Part shown: in pieces, positions 48,012 to 56,298 of the stretch | Layout: each line of letters opens with the position of its first letter | How positions within the stretch are numbered: the stretch's first letter is position 1 | Origin: Sandarakinorhabdus sp. | Lineage (GTDB): Bacteria > Pseudomonadota > Alphaproteobacteria > Sphingomonadales > Sphingomonadaceae | NCBI GenBank assembly: GCA_020692215.1 | Contig: JAIMKW010000004.1 | Span: 266,797-330,796 of the forward strand | Length of the DNA stretch: 64,000 nucleotides | Direction of reading: 5' to 3' | The notes under the pieces: model-generated | The model's input: the letters and a program-made list of their open reading frames with translations, nothing else | Told to the model about the DNA's origin: nothing | Databases searched by the model: none | Translations under genes and position numbers: made by a program

Positions 48012-50660
48012 TCATCTGGTCCAGGGGCGTGACGGTGCGCTGATCGCTGCCATAAGGCGGCGCAGCCGGGCGACATCCAGTTCCGGGCTTTGCCGGATGT
48101 TGCGGATGGCGGTGGCGATGAGGGCCGGGGTAAGTTTCGGCTTTTCGAAATCGGCCGGTACCGGCGGCCCCCATTGATAGAGGCTGCTTGACGTGAGCTC
48201 GCTCCAGCCGGTCGGCACGTCGGCGCTCAGCAGGTCGCCATCGGCATAATGCTCCAGCTTGTCACCGTGCGGGTCGCGCCAGTAATCGAAGATCTGGCTG
48301 CCGAGCACGTGGCGGCCCAGGCCCCAGGCATGCTTCCAGCCCTTTGCCAGCAGCCATTCCTGGCCCAGCGCAACGTCATCGATATCGATGACCTCGAACG
48401 CTGCATGGCTGAAGCCATTCGCGACATTCTGGGCGACGACGACGCAGTGGTGATCCGCCGGGTCGGCACCACGGTCGCAGCGCATGAAGGTGAGCGCCGG
48501 GTCGCCGGCCGAAAGATACTGCACGTCGGACGGGATCAGGCCGAAGTGATCGATATACCAGCGGGCGGTGGCAAAGAAGTTCACGGCCCCCAGCACGCAA
48601 TGCCCGGCCCGCAGCACGGTGGCGGGTTGCAGCGGGGCGCGGGCGAAATCGTTGACGCGTTCCAGACGTTGCGGCGTGTTTGCAGGTGTCGGTGCGCGCA
48701 CAGGGTCTTCGGCAAGCGTCGTCTGCCCGGCCACCGCCCACACCTCGAAGCCGGCTGGATCGGTGAGGCGGACATGGCGGCCACCACCGGGCAGATCGAG
48801 CGGCTCGATGGCCGAGGCGCCGGGCAGGCGGGACAACGCCGCCAGGTCATCGTCGCCGCGCACGCGCAGCGCCATGCCGATGAAGCCGGGCTTTTTCGCC
48901 TGGAACGTCACATGCGCCGGGCCAGGGCCACGCGCGGCGCGCATCACCAACCTGTCGGGTCGACGCTCGGCGCGCTTCAGGCCGAAATCGACGAGAAAGC
49001 GCTCCATGGTGTCGAGATCGGGGCGAGCGAACATCACGAAGGCGAGATCCTGCGCCTTGGCGACCGGCTGTTCGGCGCGGGCCAGGCGCGGGTCGGCAAT
49101 AGGGTCGGTCATAGTTGCAGCTCCGGCGGACAGGGCGAGGGCACCGCGCAGCCAGCACAGACGCGCCGTGGTGGCATCGGCGGGCAAGACATCGGCGATG
49201 AAGCGATCAGGGCGCACGATGGCGATGCGGCCATGGCCAACCTGCCCCGCCAGCGCCGGGTGATCTGCCGCGACCAGCCGCGCACCCAGTTGTGCCAGCA
49301 GCGCGAGGTCATCGGCATGCAGGCCGGTGGCGGGATCGATACCGACACCCACCGCAGCCCAGGCGGGACCGGTGCGTTCCTCCAGCAACTGGTCACCAAT
49401 CCGCGGCTGAACCAGCATGTGGCCGGCGGCACGCGCCGATGAGCAGACGGCACCATCGGCGAGGCGCGGACGTGGCAGCATCCCGCCCTTGTCAACATGA
49501 TCGACATGGCCGGGCACCAGCCGCATCGCCGCCATCGACGCATCGCGCAGATTGGCCCGCCAGCGGGCGGTCGGCATGATGATGCCGCCCAATTTGATTG
49601 CCAGATCGGTCATCGCCTTCACGTGCGGGCGGCGTTCGGTTTCATAGCTGTCGAGCAAGGCGTCACCGGCAACGCCGCGACGCAGCAGATCCAGCTTCCA
49701 CGCCAGGTTGTGCGCGTCGCGCAGGCCGCCATTCAGGCCTTGGCCGGCAAAGGGTGGGTTCACATGCGCGGCATCGCCGGCCAGCAGCACGCGGCGCTCG
49801 CGAAAGCGATCGGCGTAGCGGGCATGAAAGGTATAGACAGTAGCGCGCTCGATGATGGAACGATCGTTCGGGGCATAGCCGGCGATCAGGCGGCGCACCG
49901 TCTCTTCACGCTCCAGATCGGCGCTGGTCTCGCCGGGCATCTGGAGGAATTCCCAGCGCCGTCGCCCGCGCGACACCGGCAGAGTCAGCGCCGGGCGGGC
50001 GGGATCGCAGAAGAACTGCATCTCGCGCATGCCATAGCCTTCGTCGATGCAATCGACGACCAGCCATTTTTCGGCATAGGTGTCGCCGCCAAAGCCGATG
50101 CCCACCGTATCGCGCACAAAGCTCTGCCCGCCGTCGCAGCCGATGGCATAATCCGTTTCGGCCAAATGACGTGTCCCGTCCGCTGTGGTGTAGGCGACGC
50201 GCACACCGTCGCCATCCTGCGACAGGCCGGTGACGGCGGCACCCATCTTCACCTCGACATGATCGAAGCGCGCCAGCCCGGTGCGCAGCACGGCCTCCAT
50301 CTCCGGCTGGTAGAATGTGCCGGTCTGGCTGTGTCCATAGGGTTGATCGGGCCGGGCCATCCGCATCAACTCGCGGCCATTGCCGTTGAAATAGACCACC
50401 GGCACGTCGCGTTCCAGCGTAGGTTCCAGTTCATCCAGCAGACCGATCTTTTGGAACAGGCGCAGGCTTTCCCCGTCATAGGCGATGGCGCGCGGGACGG
50501 TGTACGGCTCGGTGCGGCGTTCCAGCACAAGCACGCGAGCGCCTGACAGGCCGAGCAGATTGGCGAGCATCAGGCCGACAGGGCCTGCACCGACGATGAT
50601 GGCGAACGGGCGGCTCACGTCCTCAACCTTGAAGCTGGTCGAAGCGGACAGCACTGCCAT
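48012..50660 (-). CDS. fused FAD-dependent aromatic hydroxylase and type I extradiol dioxygenase
   Basis: One uninterrupted 882-aa frame. Residues 19-510 form an MhpA/PheA-type flavoprotein hydroxylase: GAGPVG at 24-29, VLLAGDAAHVNPPFAGQGLN at 291-310, and a C-terminal thioredoxin-like part. Residues 533-810 form two VOC modules of a type I extradiol dioxygenase with iron ligands H687 (RAGHCVLG), H752 (GFSHAAFEV) and E803 (KLEHYADGD). A protein joining these would hydroxylate a phenol and cleave the resulting catechol. Inside, M517 (codon at 49112-49110) has GGAG eight bases upstream, so a separate dioxygenase may also be made. GTG 50618, two codons past the upstream stop, is an alternative main start. 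Confidence 0.88.
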   Translation of the reverse strand: MAVLSASTSFKVEDVSRPFAIIVGAGPVGLMLANLLGLSGARVLVLERRTEPYTVPRAIAYDGESLRLFQKIGLLDELEPTLERDVPVVYFNGNGRELMRMARPDQPYGHSQTGTFYQPEMEAVLRTGLARFDHVEVKMGAAVTGLSQDGDGVRVAYTTADGTRHLAETDYAIGCDGGQSFVRDTVGIGFGGDTYAEKWLVVDCIDEGYGMREMQFFCDPARPALTLPVSRGRRRWEFLQMPGETSADLEREETVRRLIAGYAPNDRSIIERATVYTFHARYADRFRERRVLLAGDAAHVNPPFAGQGLNGGLRDAHNLAWKLDLLRRGVAGDALLDSYETERRPHVKAMTDLAIKLGGIIMPTARWRANLRDASMAAMRLVPGHVDHVDKGGMLPRPRLADGAVCSSARAAGHMLVQPRIGDQLLEERTGPAWAAVGVGIDPATGLHADDLALLAQLGARLVAADHPALAGQVGHGRIAIVRPDRFIADVLPADATTARLCWLRGALALSAGAATMTDPIADPRLARAEQPVAKAQDLAFVMFARPDLDTMERFLVDFGLKRAERRPDRLVMRAARGPGPAHVTFQAKKPGFIGMALRVRGDDDLAALSRLPGASAIEPLDLPGGGRHVRLTDPAGFEVWAVAGQTTLAEDPVRAPTPANTPQRLERVNDFARAPLQPATVLRAGHCVLGAVNFFATARWYIDHFGLIPSDVQYLSAGDPALTFMRCDRGADPADHHCVVVAQNVANGFSHAAFEVIDIDDVALGQEWLLAKGWKHAWGLGRHVLGSQIFDYWRDPHGDKLEHYADGDLLSADVPTGWSELTSSSLYQWGPPVPADFEKPKLTPALIATAIRNIRQSPELDVARLRRLMAAISAPSRPWTR
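49110..49124 (-). promoter_or_regulatory. internal ribosome binding site and ATG inside the fused gene
   Basis: On the minus strand GGAG (49124-49121) lies eight bases before an in-frame ATG (49112-49110), exactly at the boundary between the hydroxylase and the dioxygenase parts. This could give a 366-aa stand-alone dioxygenase, or be a relic of two formerly separate genes. Confidence 0.5.
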
Positions 50661-51744
50661 CGAGCGGGACCGTGATCAGCAGTCCGTCGCGGCCGATGGT
50701 GACACCATTGGGGCGCTCGGCACTGACTCCGCGCAGCCAAGGCGTTTTCAGGAAACCGAATACCAGTGGCGGCGCGATATGGGTATAAACGAGCTCCCGC
50801 ACCCCGGCCTGGTTGGCCAGCCTGGCCGCTTCGACCGGGTTGATGTGGTAGCGGCTCGTGTCCTTCAACACGCTGGCGAGAGTCGACTGGCCAACGGCTT
50901 CGGCTTCACGCGCCATGATGTTCTGCAGATCGTGTGCCTGTGCTTCGCTGACCAGCACGTCCGCACCTTTGGCGGCACCGGCGAGCCCGGCGTTGAACAC
51001 AGTGTCGCCCGTGATGACAACGGAGCGACCCTTGTAGTCGAAGCGATAGGAAAAGGCCGGAGAGACCGGGCGATGATCGGTCTCGATCGCCGTCACCACG
51101 ACCCCGCCGGCGCTATAGACGATTTGCGTGCGGCCCGACGGCACATCGCCCGGCTGCACAAAGTCGGCCGGATGGGCGATCATCACCCCTGCAGCCAGCG
51201 GCAACAGGCCCTTTCCATGGTTGTGGTGAGCATGACGATACTGGCGATCCAAGCTGTAGGCCGTGTTGAATCCGGCCACCACCTCGGCAAGGCCGACCGG
51301 CCCATAGACATCGAGCGGGTGCGTTCGCCCCTGCGCCCAGCCCTGCATGTTGAGTTCGCCCAGTTCACCGATGTGGTCGCTGTGAAAATGGGTGAGGAAA
51401 ACGGCCGCGATCTGCGGCGTCGGGACCCGCCACAATGCGAGGTTCTCGGTCGATTCCGGGCCGATGTCGACGATAAACATTCGCCCTCCGGCGACAACAA
51501 GGGTGCAGGCCTTGGCGGCTTGCAGGCGAGGCAGCGGGCTGGAAGTGCCACACAGCACGACGCGAATTGCCTCGTCGCCGGTCGGCAGCTGACTTTGGCG
51601 CGCGAGCTGCCGACGCGCGCCGGCAGCAAACACCCGGTCCTGCACCGCCGGCATGAACTGGAATGCGAGCACACCCATCAGTGCCAAGGCGCCGACAACC
51701 GCAGCCAGCCATCCTGCAATGCGCTTCATCGCCACCATCCCCAT
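50623..51744 (-). CDS. membrane-anchored metallo-beta-lactamase-fold hydrolase
   Basis: A 373-aa protein with an N-terminal membrane segment (about residues 8-30) and the metal motif THFHSDH at 118-124; later ligands fit GDTVF and a C-terminal His in YTHIAPP. The arrangement resembles RNase Z/arylsulfatase-type hydrolases. Outside the cytoplasm it could open an ester, lactone or sulfate of the aromatic substrate. ATG at 51729 is an alternative start. It is the first gene of the three-gene operon and divergent from a TetR gene with two operators between. Confidence 0.85.
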   Translation of the reverse strand: MGMVAMKRIAGWLAAVVGALALMGVLAFQFMPAVQDRVFAAGARRQLARQSQLPTGDEAIRVVLCGTSSPLPRLQAAKACTLVVAGGRMFIVDIGPESTENLALWRVPTPQIAAVFLTHFHSDHIGELGELNMQGWAQGRTHPLDVYGPVGLAEVVAGFNTAYSLDRQYRHAHHNHGKGLLPLAAGVMIAHPADFVQPGDVPSGRTQIVYSAGGVVVTAIETDHRPVSPAFSYRFDYKGRSVVITGDTVFNAGLAGAAKGADVLVSEAQAHDLQNIMAREAEAVGQSTLASVLKDTSRYHINPVEAARLANQAGVRELVYTHIAPPLVFGFLKTPWLRGVSAERPNGVTIGRDGLLITVPLDGSAVRFDQLQG

Positions 51745-51748
51745 TTTC

Positions 51749-51762
51749 TGACCAGTCGGTCA
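51749..51762. promoter_or_regulatory. TetR-type operator, copy 1 (TGACCA-GT-CGGTCA)
   Basis: An inverted repeat with one mismatch, immediately upstream of the metallo-hydrolase start. Its partner begins 29 bp further on. See copy 2. Confidence 0.65.
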
Positions 51763-51777
51763 ATATATGACGCATTC

Positions 51778-51791
51778 TGACCAACTGGTCA
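51778..51791. promoter_or_regulatory. TetR-type operator, copy 2 (TGACCA-AC-TGGTCA)
   Basis: A perfect 6-bp inverted repeat with a 2-bp centre, 29 bp from copy 1. GACCA/TGGTC half-sites are usual for TetR-family repressors. The adjacent TetR protein probably controls both itself and the metallo-hydrolase operon here. Confidence 0.7.
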
Positions 51792-51803
51792 AGTTCTCTT
51801 GAC

Positions 51804-52469
51804 ATGGTTGGCGCGCCTGGCCACGTCATGGCCATGGGAAAGATCAAGTCAGCGCGGCCTGGCAGCGACGAAGGCAAGCGACGTATCTTGCTGGCGGCGC
51901 GAACGGCATTCGCAACGCATGGATTTGAAGGAGCGAGCCTGCGCGCGATCAGCGCGAGCGCCGGCGTGCTGCATACGGCAATGCTCTATCATTTTCCGTC
52001 GAAGGACACGCTGTGGCGGGCGGTGATGGCCGAAATGTTCGAGGCGGTGGAAGCGCGCTTTGCTGCCGTTACCTTGGAGCTTGCCGGCGAACCGCCCCCT
52101 AAGCTGGCGCGAGCCCTGGTGCGCGAGTTCGTGGCCTTTTGCGCGTCGTGTCCCGAACTGCACCGCATCATGACGTTCGAAGGATGCAGCGATTCCGAGC
52201 GCCTGTCCTGGCTCGTCGACAATTACAGCCGGCGGTTGTTCGATTCAGTCGCGATCATGGCCGCGGTCGCCAGTCCGTTGATCGCCGATCCGATCCGGCT
52301 CTATTATGCCGTCATCGGCCTGTCCGCCTCGGCCTTCACTCTCGCGCCGGAATATCGCCGCCTGTCTGGCCGTGATCCATTCGCTGCGGACGAGGTCGCT
52401 GCTACGGCCGATCTGGTCGAAAAGTTGGTTTTTGGACGGGAACTCAACGCCCCGCCAAATCGGGTCTGA
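51804..52469 (+). CDS. TetR-family transcriptional regulator
   Basis: A 221-aa TetR protein. The DNA-binding region is GKRRILLAARTAFATHGFEGASLRAISASAGVLHTAMLYHFPSKDTLWRAV, residues about 24-75, and the C-terminal part matches the TetR_C/DUF1956-like ligand domain. ATGs at 51828 and 51834 are alternative starts; none has a strong ribosome site. It is divergent from the aromatic-cleavage operon and faces two palindromic operators, so it is its likely repressor. Confidence 0.9.
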   Translation: MVGAPGHVMAMGKIKSARPGSDEGKRRILLAARTAFATHGFEGASLRAISASAGVLHTAMLYHFPSKDTLWRAVMAEMFEAVEARFAAVTLELAGEPPPKLARALVREFVAFCASCPELHRIMTFEGCSDSERLSWLVDNYSRRLFDSVAIMAAVASPLIADPIRLYYAVIGLSASAFTLAPEYRRLSGRDPFAADEVAATADLVEKLVFGRELNAPPNRV

Positions 52470-53241
52470 CCATAAACCAAGGTCGGAGAGAGGTTGACTG
52501 CCCATGTGGCGCTCAACAGTCCTTATTCAGACCGTTGGTGTCAAATATGGCAACGGTTGCGTGCGGGCAGCATCCTCAACTTTTTGGACGCCAGCAAGGT
52601 GGCGAGATGGTGTCACGCCGCTTAACCACGGGCGGATGCCTGGTTCCGGCAAAAGCAGACATTTTCAATCCGAGTGACGAAGGACCGGAGTTGGCTCGAA
52701 AGCCGTCGTTCTCTCCAGGTGCCGGCGAACGGCAGCTATCCCGTGAGCGCACCAGCAAGCGGCGACTCCTGATTCGCGCCCAGGAAGTCGTTCAAAGCGG
52801 AACCGCAGGTCACAACTGCCAGTGGCTCGCGAAAGAGCTGGCGTTTGCCGGCACGCCTCCCTTCGCGAACGATCTGGCTTTACGCCATCGTCATCAATTC
52901 GACGGCGGCAAGGGGGCGTCCAAAGTGTCGAAGTTACCCGCCAACTTGCGGCGAGCTTGGGAGACCTGCAGGGTATATTCGTCACCACAGCGTTCATAGC
53001 GGGACATGAAGCCCTTGGTGTCCCTACGCCCCAGAGACCTGATGAAGCGCGTGGTGGAGAAATGCGACTTCAGGTCCAAGGGCCAGTACCGGCGGTAGCA
53101 CCAAAGGCCTGATGGCTTTTCGGCTGTTTGTTTCACGACCAACACCATGATGAAATTGCACCCTCGCCTTGCACCCCGTGCTAGGCATAAGATGCTGACA
53201 CTGACAGGTTTTCTTGATCCGTCAAGGCCTTAGGGGAAGGC
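52470..53241. other. gene-poor stretch with degraded integrase beside the tRNA
   Basis: About 770 bp. The only recognisable content is the N-terminal piece of a tyrosine integrase on the minus strand (52894-53148) and probable frameshifted continuation to its left. A 154-codon plus-strand frame at 52535-52999 has no family features and overlaps the remnant, so it was not called. Confidence 0.55.
52894..53148 (-). pseudogene. N-terminal remnant of a tRNA-associated tyrosine integrase
   Basis: An 84-codon frame carries LWCYRRYWPLDLKSHFSTTRFIRSLGRRDTK in parts, resembling the N-terminal domain (DUF6538-like) of tyrosine integrases, which typically has a basic strand followed by a SLGT-like turn. 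It stops early, and the next stretch on the same strand looks like integrase in other frames, so it seems broken by frameshifts. It starts 94 bp from the tRNA-Thr end and reads away from it, as island integrases do. Confidence 0.5.
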
Positions 53242-53248
53242 TGGTGCC
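53237..53248. repeat. 12-bp direct repeat over the tRNA-Thr CCA end (possible att site)
   Basis: AAGGCTGGTGCC, identical to 46727-46738. It includes the CCA and the last bases of the acceptor stem of the tRNA gene, the usual target of tyrosine integrases. Confidence 0.4.
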
Positions 53249-53317
53249 GCTTAGGTGACTCGAACACCTGACCCCATCATTACGAATGATGTGCTCTACC
53301 GGCTGAGCTAAAGCGGC
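53242..53317 (-). tRNA. tRNA-Thr (anticodon CGU)
   Basis: Read on the minus strand this folds as a complete cloverleaf of 76 nt including encoded CCA: acceptor GCCGCTT paired with AAGCGGC, D-arm GCTC...GAGC, anticodon stem CATCA/TGATG with loop TTCGTAA giving CGT, and a T-arm CAGGTGTTCGAGTCACCTA. It decodes ACG threonine codons. Its 3' end abuts the accessory segment. Confidence 0.92.
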
Positions 53318-53415
53318 TTCCCGTGTCGCTGCCAAGGCAGCCATACCAGCAAGGCGGCGCGCTTAGCAGCAACGAGGGGTTCAATTCAAGAGGGTCTGCG
53401 GCTAGGCCCCTTTCC

Positions 53416-53868
53416 ATGTCCTTCGAACCTACCCATCTTGGCCAGTCATCCGGGCTTCCTGCAGCGCCCGAAGAGGCAGTGCTCGATTACCCGCCCAACC
53501 CGCATCCGGGCACGCTGTATCTCGTCCGCTTCGTCGCGCCGGAGTTCACCTCGCTCTGCCCCGTTACCGGCCAGCCGGATTTTGCGCACATCGTCATCGA
53601 TTATGTGCCGGGCGAACGCATCGTCGAATCGAAATCGCTCAAGCTGTTCCTCGGCTCCTTCCGCAACCATGCAGCCTTTCACGAAAGCTGCACTGTGGGC
53701 ATCGGCAAGCGTCTGGTCGCCGAAATGCAGCCGCAATGGCTGCGCATCGGTGGCTACTGGTATCCGCGCGGTGGAATCCCAATCGACGTGTTCTGGCAAT
53801 CCGGCCCGCCGCCTGCGGGCCTCTGGCTGCCCGATCAGGGCGTCCAACCCTACAGAGGAAGAGGATAA
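53416..53868 (+). CDS. queF: NADPH-dependent 7-cyano-7-deazaguanine reductase (QueF)
   Basis: A 150-aa unimodular QueF. The nucleophile is C48 in [11 protein letters not shown], with D55 as partner, and the family motif [12 protein letters not shown] is at 71-82, followed by H89-E90. It reduces preQ0 nitrile to preQ1 in queuosine biosynthesis. ATG 53416 matches family length; a longer frame from 53323 runs toward the tRNA and is not conserved-looking. It is followed four bases later by the CoA transferase gene. Confidence 0.93.
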   Translation: MSFEPTHLGQSSGLPAAPEEAVLDYPPNPHPGTLYLVRFVAPEFTSLCPVTGQPDFAHIVIDYVPGERIVESKSLKLFLGSFRNHAAFHESCTVGIGKRLVAEMQPQWLRIGGYWYPRGGIPIDVFWQSGPPPAGLWLPDQGVQPYRGRG

Positions 53869-53872
53869 GGCT

Positions 53873-55018
53873 ATGGCAGACACCAACCCGGCAGGGCCGC
53901 TTTCGGGCGTCCGTATCATCGAAATGGCCGGTATCGGGCCGGGCCCGTTCGCCGGCATGATGCTGGCCGATCATGGCGCCGAGGTGATCCGGGTCGACAG
54001 GCCCGGCCGCGCCGCGCCCGAGCCGGTGCTGGGCCGCAACCGCAAATCGATCGTGGTGGATCTGAAAACGGCCGAAGGCATCGCCATCGTGCGCGATCTG
54101 GCGAAATCGGCCGATGGCTTCTTCGAGGGCCTGCGCCCCGGCGTGATGGAGCGACTGGGCCTCGGGCCCGATGTGCTTCTCGCCGATAATCCAAAGCTCG
54201 TCTATGGACGGATGACAGGCTGGGGGCAGACCGGCCCTTACGCCCCGGCCGCCGGGCACGATATCAACTATATCGCGCTTGCGGGCGCGCTCCACGCCTA
54301 TGGCCGGGCCGGCGAAAAGCCCACGCCCCCCATCAACATGGTGGGCGATTTCGGCGGCGGCGGCATGATGCTCGCCTTCGGCATGGTCTCGGCCATCCTC
54401 AACGCCCGCGGCACGGGCAAGGGTCAGGTGATCGATTGCGCGATGACCGAGGGTGCCGCCGTGCTGATGGGCATGATCTGGGGCTTCAAGGGCATGGGCG
54501 CCTGGAAGGACGAGCGCGGGGTCAACATGCTGGATACCGGCGCGCATTTCTATGACACGTTCGAATGCGCCGATGGGAAATACATCGCGCTCGGCTCCAT
54601 AGAGCCGCAATTCTACGCCGAAATGCGCAAGCTGACAGGCCTTGATACCGACCCGGCGTTCGATGCCCAGATGGACAGCCGCCAATGGCCTGCGCTGAAG
54701 GCGAAGCTGACTGTGCTGTTCAAATCCCAGCCGCGCGATCACTGGTGCCGCCTGATGGAGATGACCGACGTCTGCTTCGCCCCCGTCCTCTCGATGGCCG
54801 AAGCGCCCGATCATCCGCACAACAAGGCCCGCGGCAGCTTTGCCGAAATCGGCGGCATGGTGCAGCCGATGCCCGCGCCGCGCTATTCGGGAACGCCATC
54901 TGCAATGCCCACGGCAGCGCCAGCGCCCGGAGCCGACACCCAGGCCCTGCTCGCCGGCCTCGGCTATGATGCAGCAAAGCTGGCGGCGTTGAAGGCGGCC
55001 GGCGCGTTCGGACGGTGA
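53873..55018 (+). CDS. CaiB/BaiF family III CoA transferase, alpha-methylacyl-CoA racemase-like
   Basis: A 381-aa protein. Residues H129 (AGHDINYIALAGAL), D159 (VGDFGGGG) and E243 (GSIEPQFY) align with the catalytic H126/D156/E241 of alpha-methylacyl-CoA racemase, and the total length fits. It would epimerise 2-methylacyl-CoA esters so they can enter beta-oxidation, as needed for branched or steroid side chains. ATG 53873 follows GAGGATAAGG. It overlaps the dGTPase gene by GTGA. Confidence 0.9.
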   Translation: MADTNPAGPLSGVRIIEMAGIGPGPFAGMMLADHGAEVIRVDRPGRAAPEPVLGRNRKSIVVDLKTAEGIAIVRDLAKSADGFFEGLRPGVMERLGLGPDVLLADNPKLVYGRMTGWGQTGPYAPAAGHDINYIALAGALHAYGRAGEKPTPPINMVGDFGGGGMMLAFGMVSAILNARGTGKGQVIDCAMTEGAAVLMGMIWGFKGMGAWKDERGVNMLDTGAHFYDTFECADGKYIALGSIEPQFYAEMRKLTGLDTDPAFDAQMDSRQWPALKAKLTVLFKSQPRDHWCRLMEMTDVCFAPVLSMAEAPDHPHNKARGSFAEIGGMVQPMPAPRYSGTPSAMPTAAPAPGADTQALLAGLGYDAAKLAALKAAGAFGR

Positions 55019-56298
55019 GGGCAGCCTTTGCATCCGATCCGGCCCGTTCGCGCGGGCGGTTCCACCCCGAACCCGAAAGCCCCATCCGAACCGCCTTTGC
55101 GCGCGATCGCGACCGGCTGATTCATTCCACAGCGTTCCGGCGCCTGCGCTACAAGACACAGGTGTTCGTCGCGCCTGATGGCGATCACTTCCGCGTCCGC
55201 CTCACCCACAGCCTTGAAGTCGCGCAGATCGCCCGCACCATCGCCCGCTTTCTCAGGCTGAACGAGGATCTGGCCGAAGTCGTCGCTCTGGCGCACGATC
55301 TGGGCCATCCGCCCTTCGGCCATTCCGGGGAGGACGCGCTGACACGGGTGATGGCGCCCTGGGGCGGCTTCGATCACAACGGCCACGCCATCCGCATCCT
55401 CACCCTGCTGGAAAGCCGGACACCGGCCTATGATGGCCTGAACCTCAGCTGGGAGGTGCTGGAAGGCATCGCAAAGCACAATGGCCCAGTGATCGGCCCG
55501 CTTTCGCGCGGGCCTGGTGGCCCAGTGATCGGCCCGCTTTCGTGCGGGCCTGGTGGCCCAGTGATCGGCCCGCTATCGCGCGGGCCGGATGGGGGCGCGG
55601 CGCATCCGGGCTGGGCGCTCGAAGCGCAGGAGGCTCTATGGCCGCTCGAACTCCACAGCTTTCCCGGCCTCGAAGCGCAGGTTGCAGCGCTCGCCGACGA
55701 TATTGCCTACAACGCCCACGATCTGGATGATGGCCTTCGTGCTGGGCTCTTGAATCTGGAGCAGACCTGCGCCGAGGTGCCGCTCGTCGATACGCTGTGG
55801 CGGCGGGTGAAGGCCGCCTGGCCGGCTGAAACCCGCGCGTCCCGCCTCATCCCGCACCTCACGCGCGATCTCATCGGCGCCATGGTCGAAAGCCTGCTTG
55901 CCGAAACCGCCGCGCGGCTGGCCGGGGCCCAGCCCCGCTCTGTCGAGGATGTCCGCGCTGCCGGGCGCCCGCTGGTTGCCTTTGCGCCTGATATGCTGGA
56001 AGCCATCGGCCCGTTGCGCCGCCATCTTCTGCAGGCGATGTACACACACCCGTCTGTCACGCGGCTGCGAACGCCTGCCGAACGGGTGGTAACCGAATTG
56101 TTCCAGGCCTTGCATGCCGACCCATCGCAGTTGCCTTCGCGCTGGGCAGAGCGGTTGCAGGGCGAAGCCGGAGAAGAGCCATGGCGGGCACGATTGACGG
56201 GCGACTATGTGGCCGGGATGACCGACCGTTTCGCCATCAGGGAACATCAGCGGCTCACCGGCCGCACCCTCATGCCCGAGGAGGGGCTGCTCTTCTAG
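55015..56298 (+). CDS. dgt: deoxyguanosinetriphosphate triphosphohydrolase-like protein with internal repeat
   Basis: A 427-aa HD-domain dNTPase starting with GTG in an overlap with the previous stop. Metal residues are H65 (RLTHSLEVAQIA) and H94-D95 (ALAHDLGHPPFGHSGE). After WEVLEGIAKHN the protein has an insertion at residues 157-192 made of three GPVIGPLSRGPG-type 12-residue repeats not expected in the family. The rest (FPGLEAQVAALADDIAYNAHDLDDGLRAG) is normal. It hydrolyses dNTPs to deoxynucleoside and triphosphate. The insertion is in frame, so the protein should still be made. Confidence 0.92.
   Translation: MRAAFASDPARSRGRFHPEPESPIRTAFARDRDRLIHSTAFRRLRYKTQVFVAPDGDHFRVRLTHSLEVAQIARTIARFLRLNEDLAEVVALAHDLGHPPFGHSGEDALTRVMAPWGGFDHNGHAIRILTLLESRTPAYDGLNLSWEVLEGIAKHNGPVIGPLSRGPGGPVIGPLSCGPGGPVIGPLSRGPDGGAAHPGWALEAQEALWPLELHSFPGLEAQVAALADDIAYNAHDLDDGLRAGLLNLEQTCAEVPLVDTLWRRVKAAWPAETRASRLIPHLTRDLIGAMVESLLAETAARLAGAQPRSVEDVRAAGRPLVAFAPDMLEAIGPLRRHLLQAMYTHPSVTRLRTPAERVVTELFQALHADPSQLPSRWAERLQGEAGEEPWRARLTGDYVAGMTDRFAIREHQRLTGRTLMPEEGLLF
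55483..55590. repeat. three tandem 36-bp hairpin repeats inside the dGTPase gene
   Basis: Units at 55483-55518, 55519-55554 and 55555-55590. Each contains a perfect stem GGCCCGC / GCGGGCC around a 6-base loop. The loops differ (TTTCGC, TTTCGT, TATCGC) while the stem arms are unchanged. The end of the third unit diverges. All stay in frame. Confidence 0.9.

Noticed and set aside
48249..49442. 397-codon plus-strand open frame
   Set aside because: Antisense to the fused hydroxylase-dioxygenase gene, no domain signature.
52535..52999. 154-codon plus-strand open frame near the tRNA
   Set aside because: No recognisable motif, overlaps an integrase-like remnant on the other strand, and lacks a convincing ribosome site.
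55483..55590. Possible CRISPR array
   Set aside because: The 36-bp units are directly adjacent with no spacers and are in frame within a gene.
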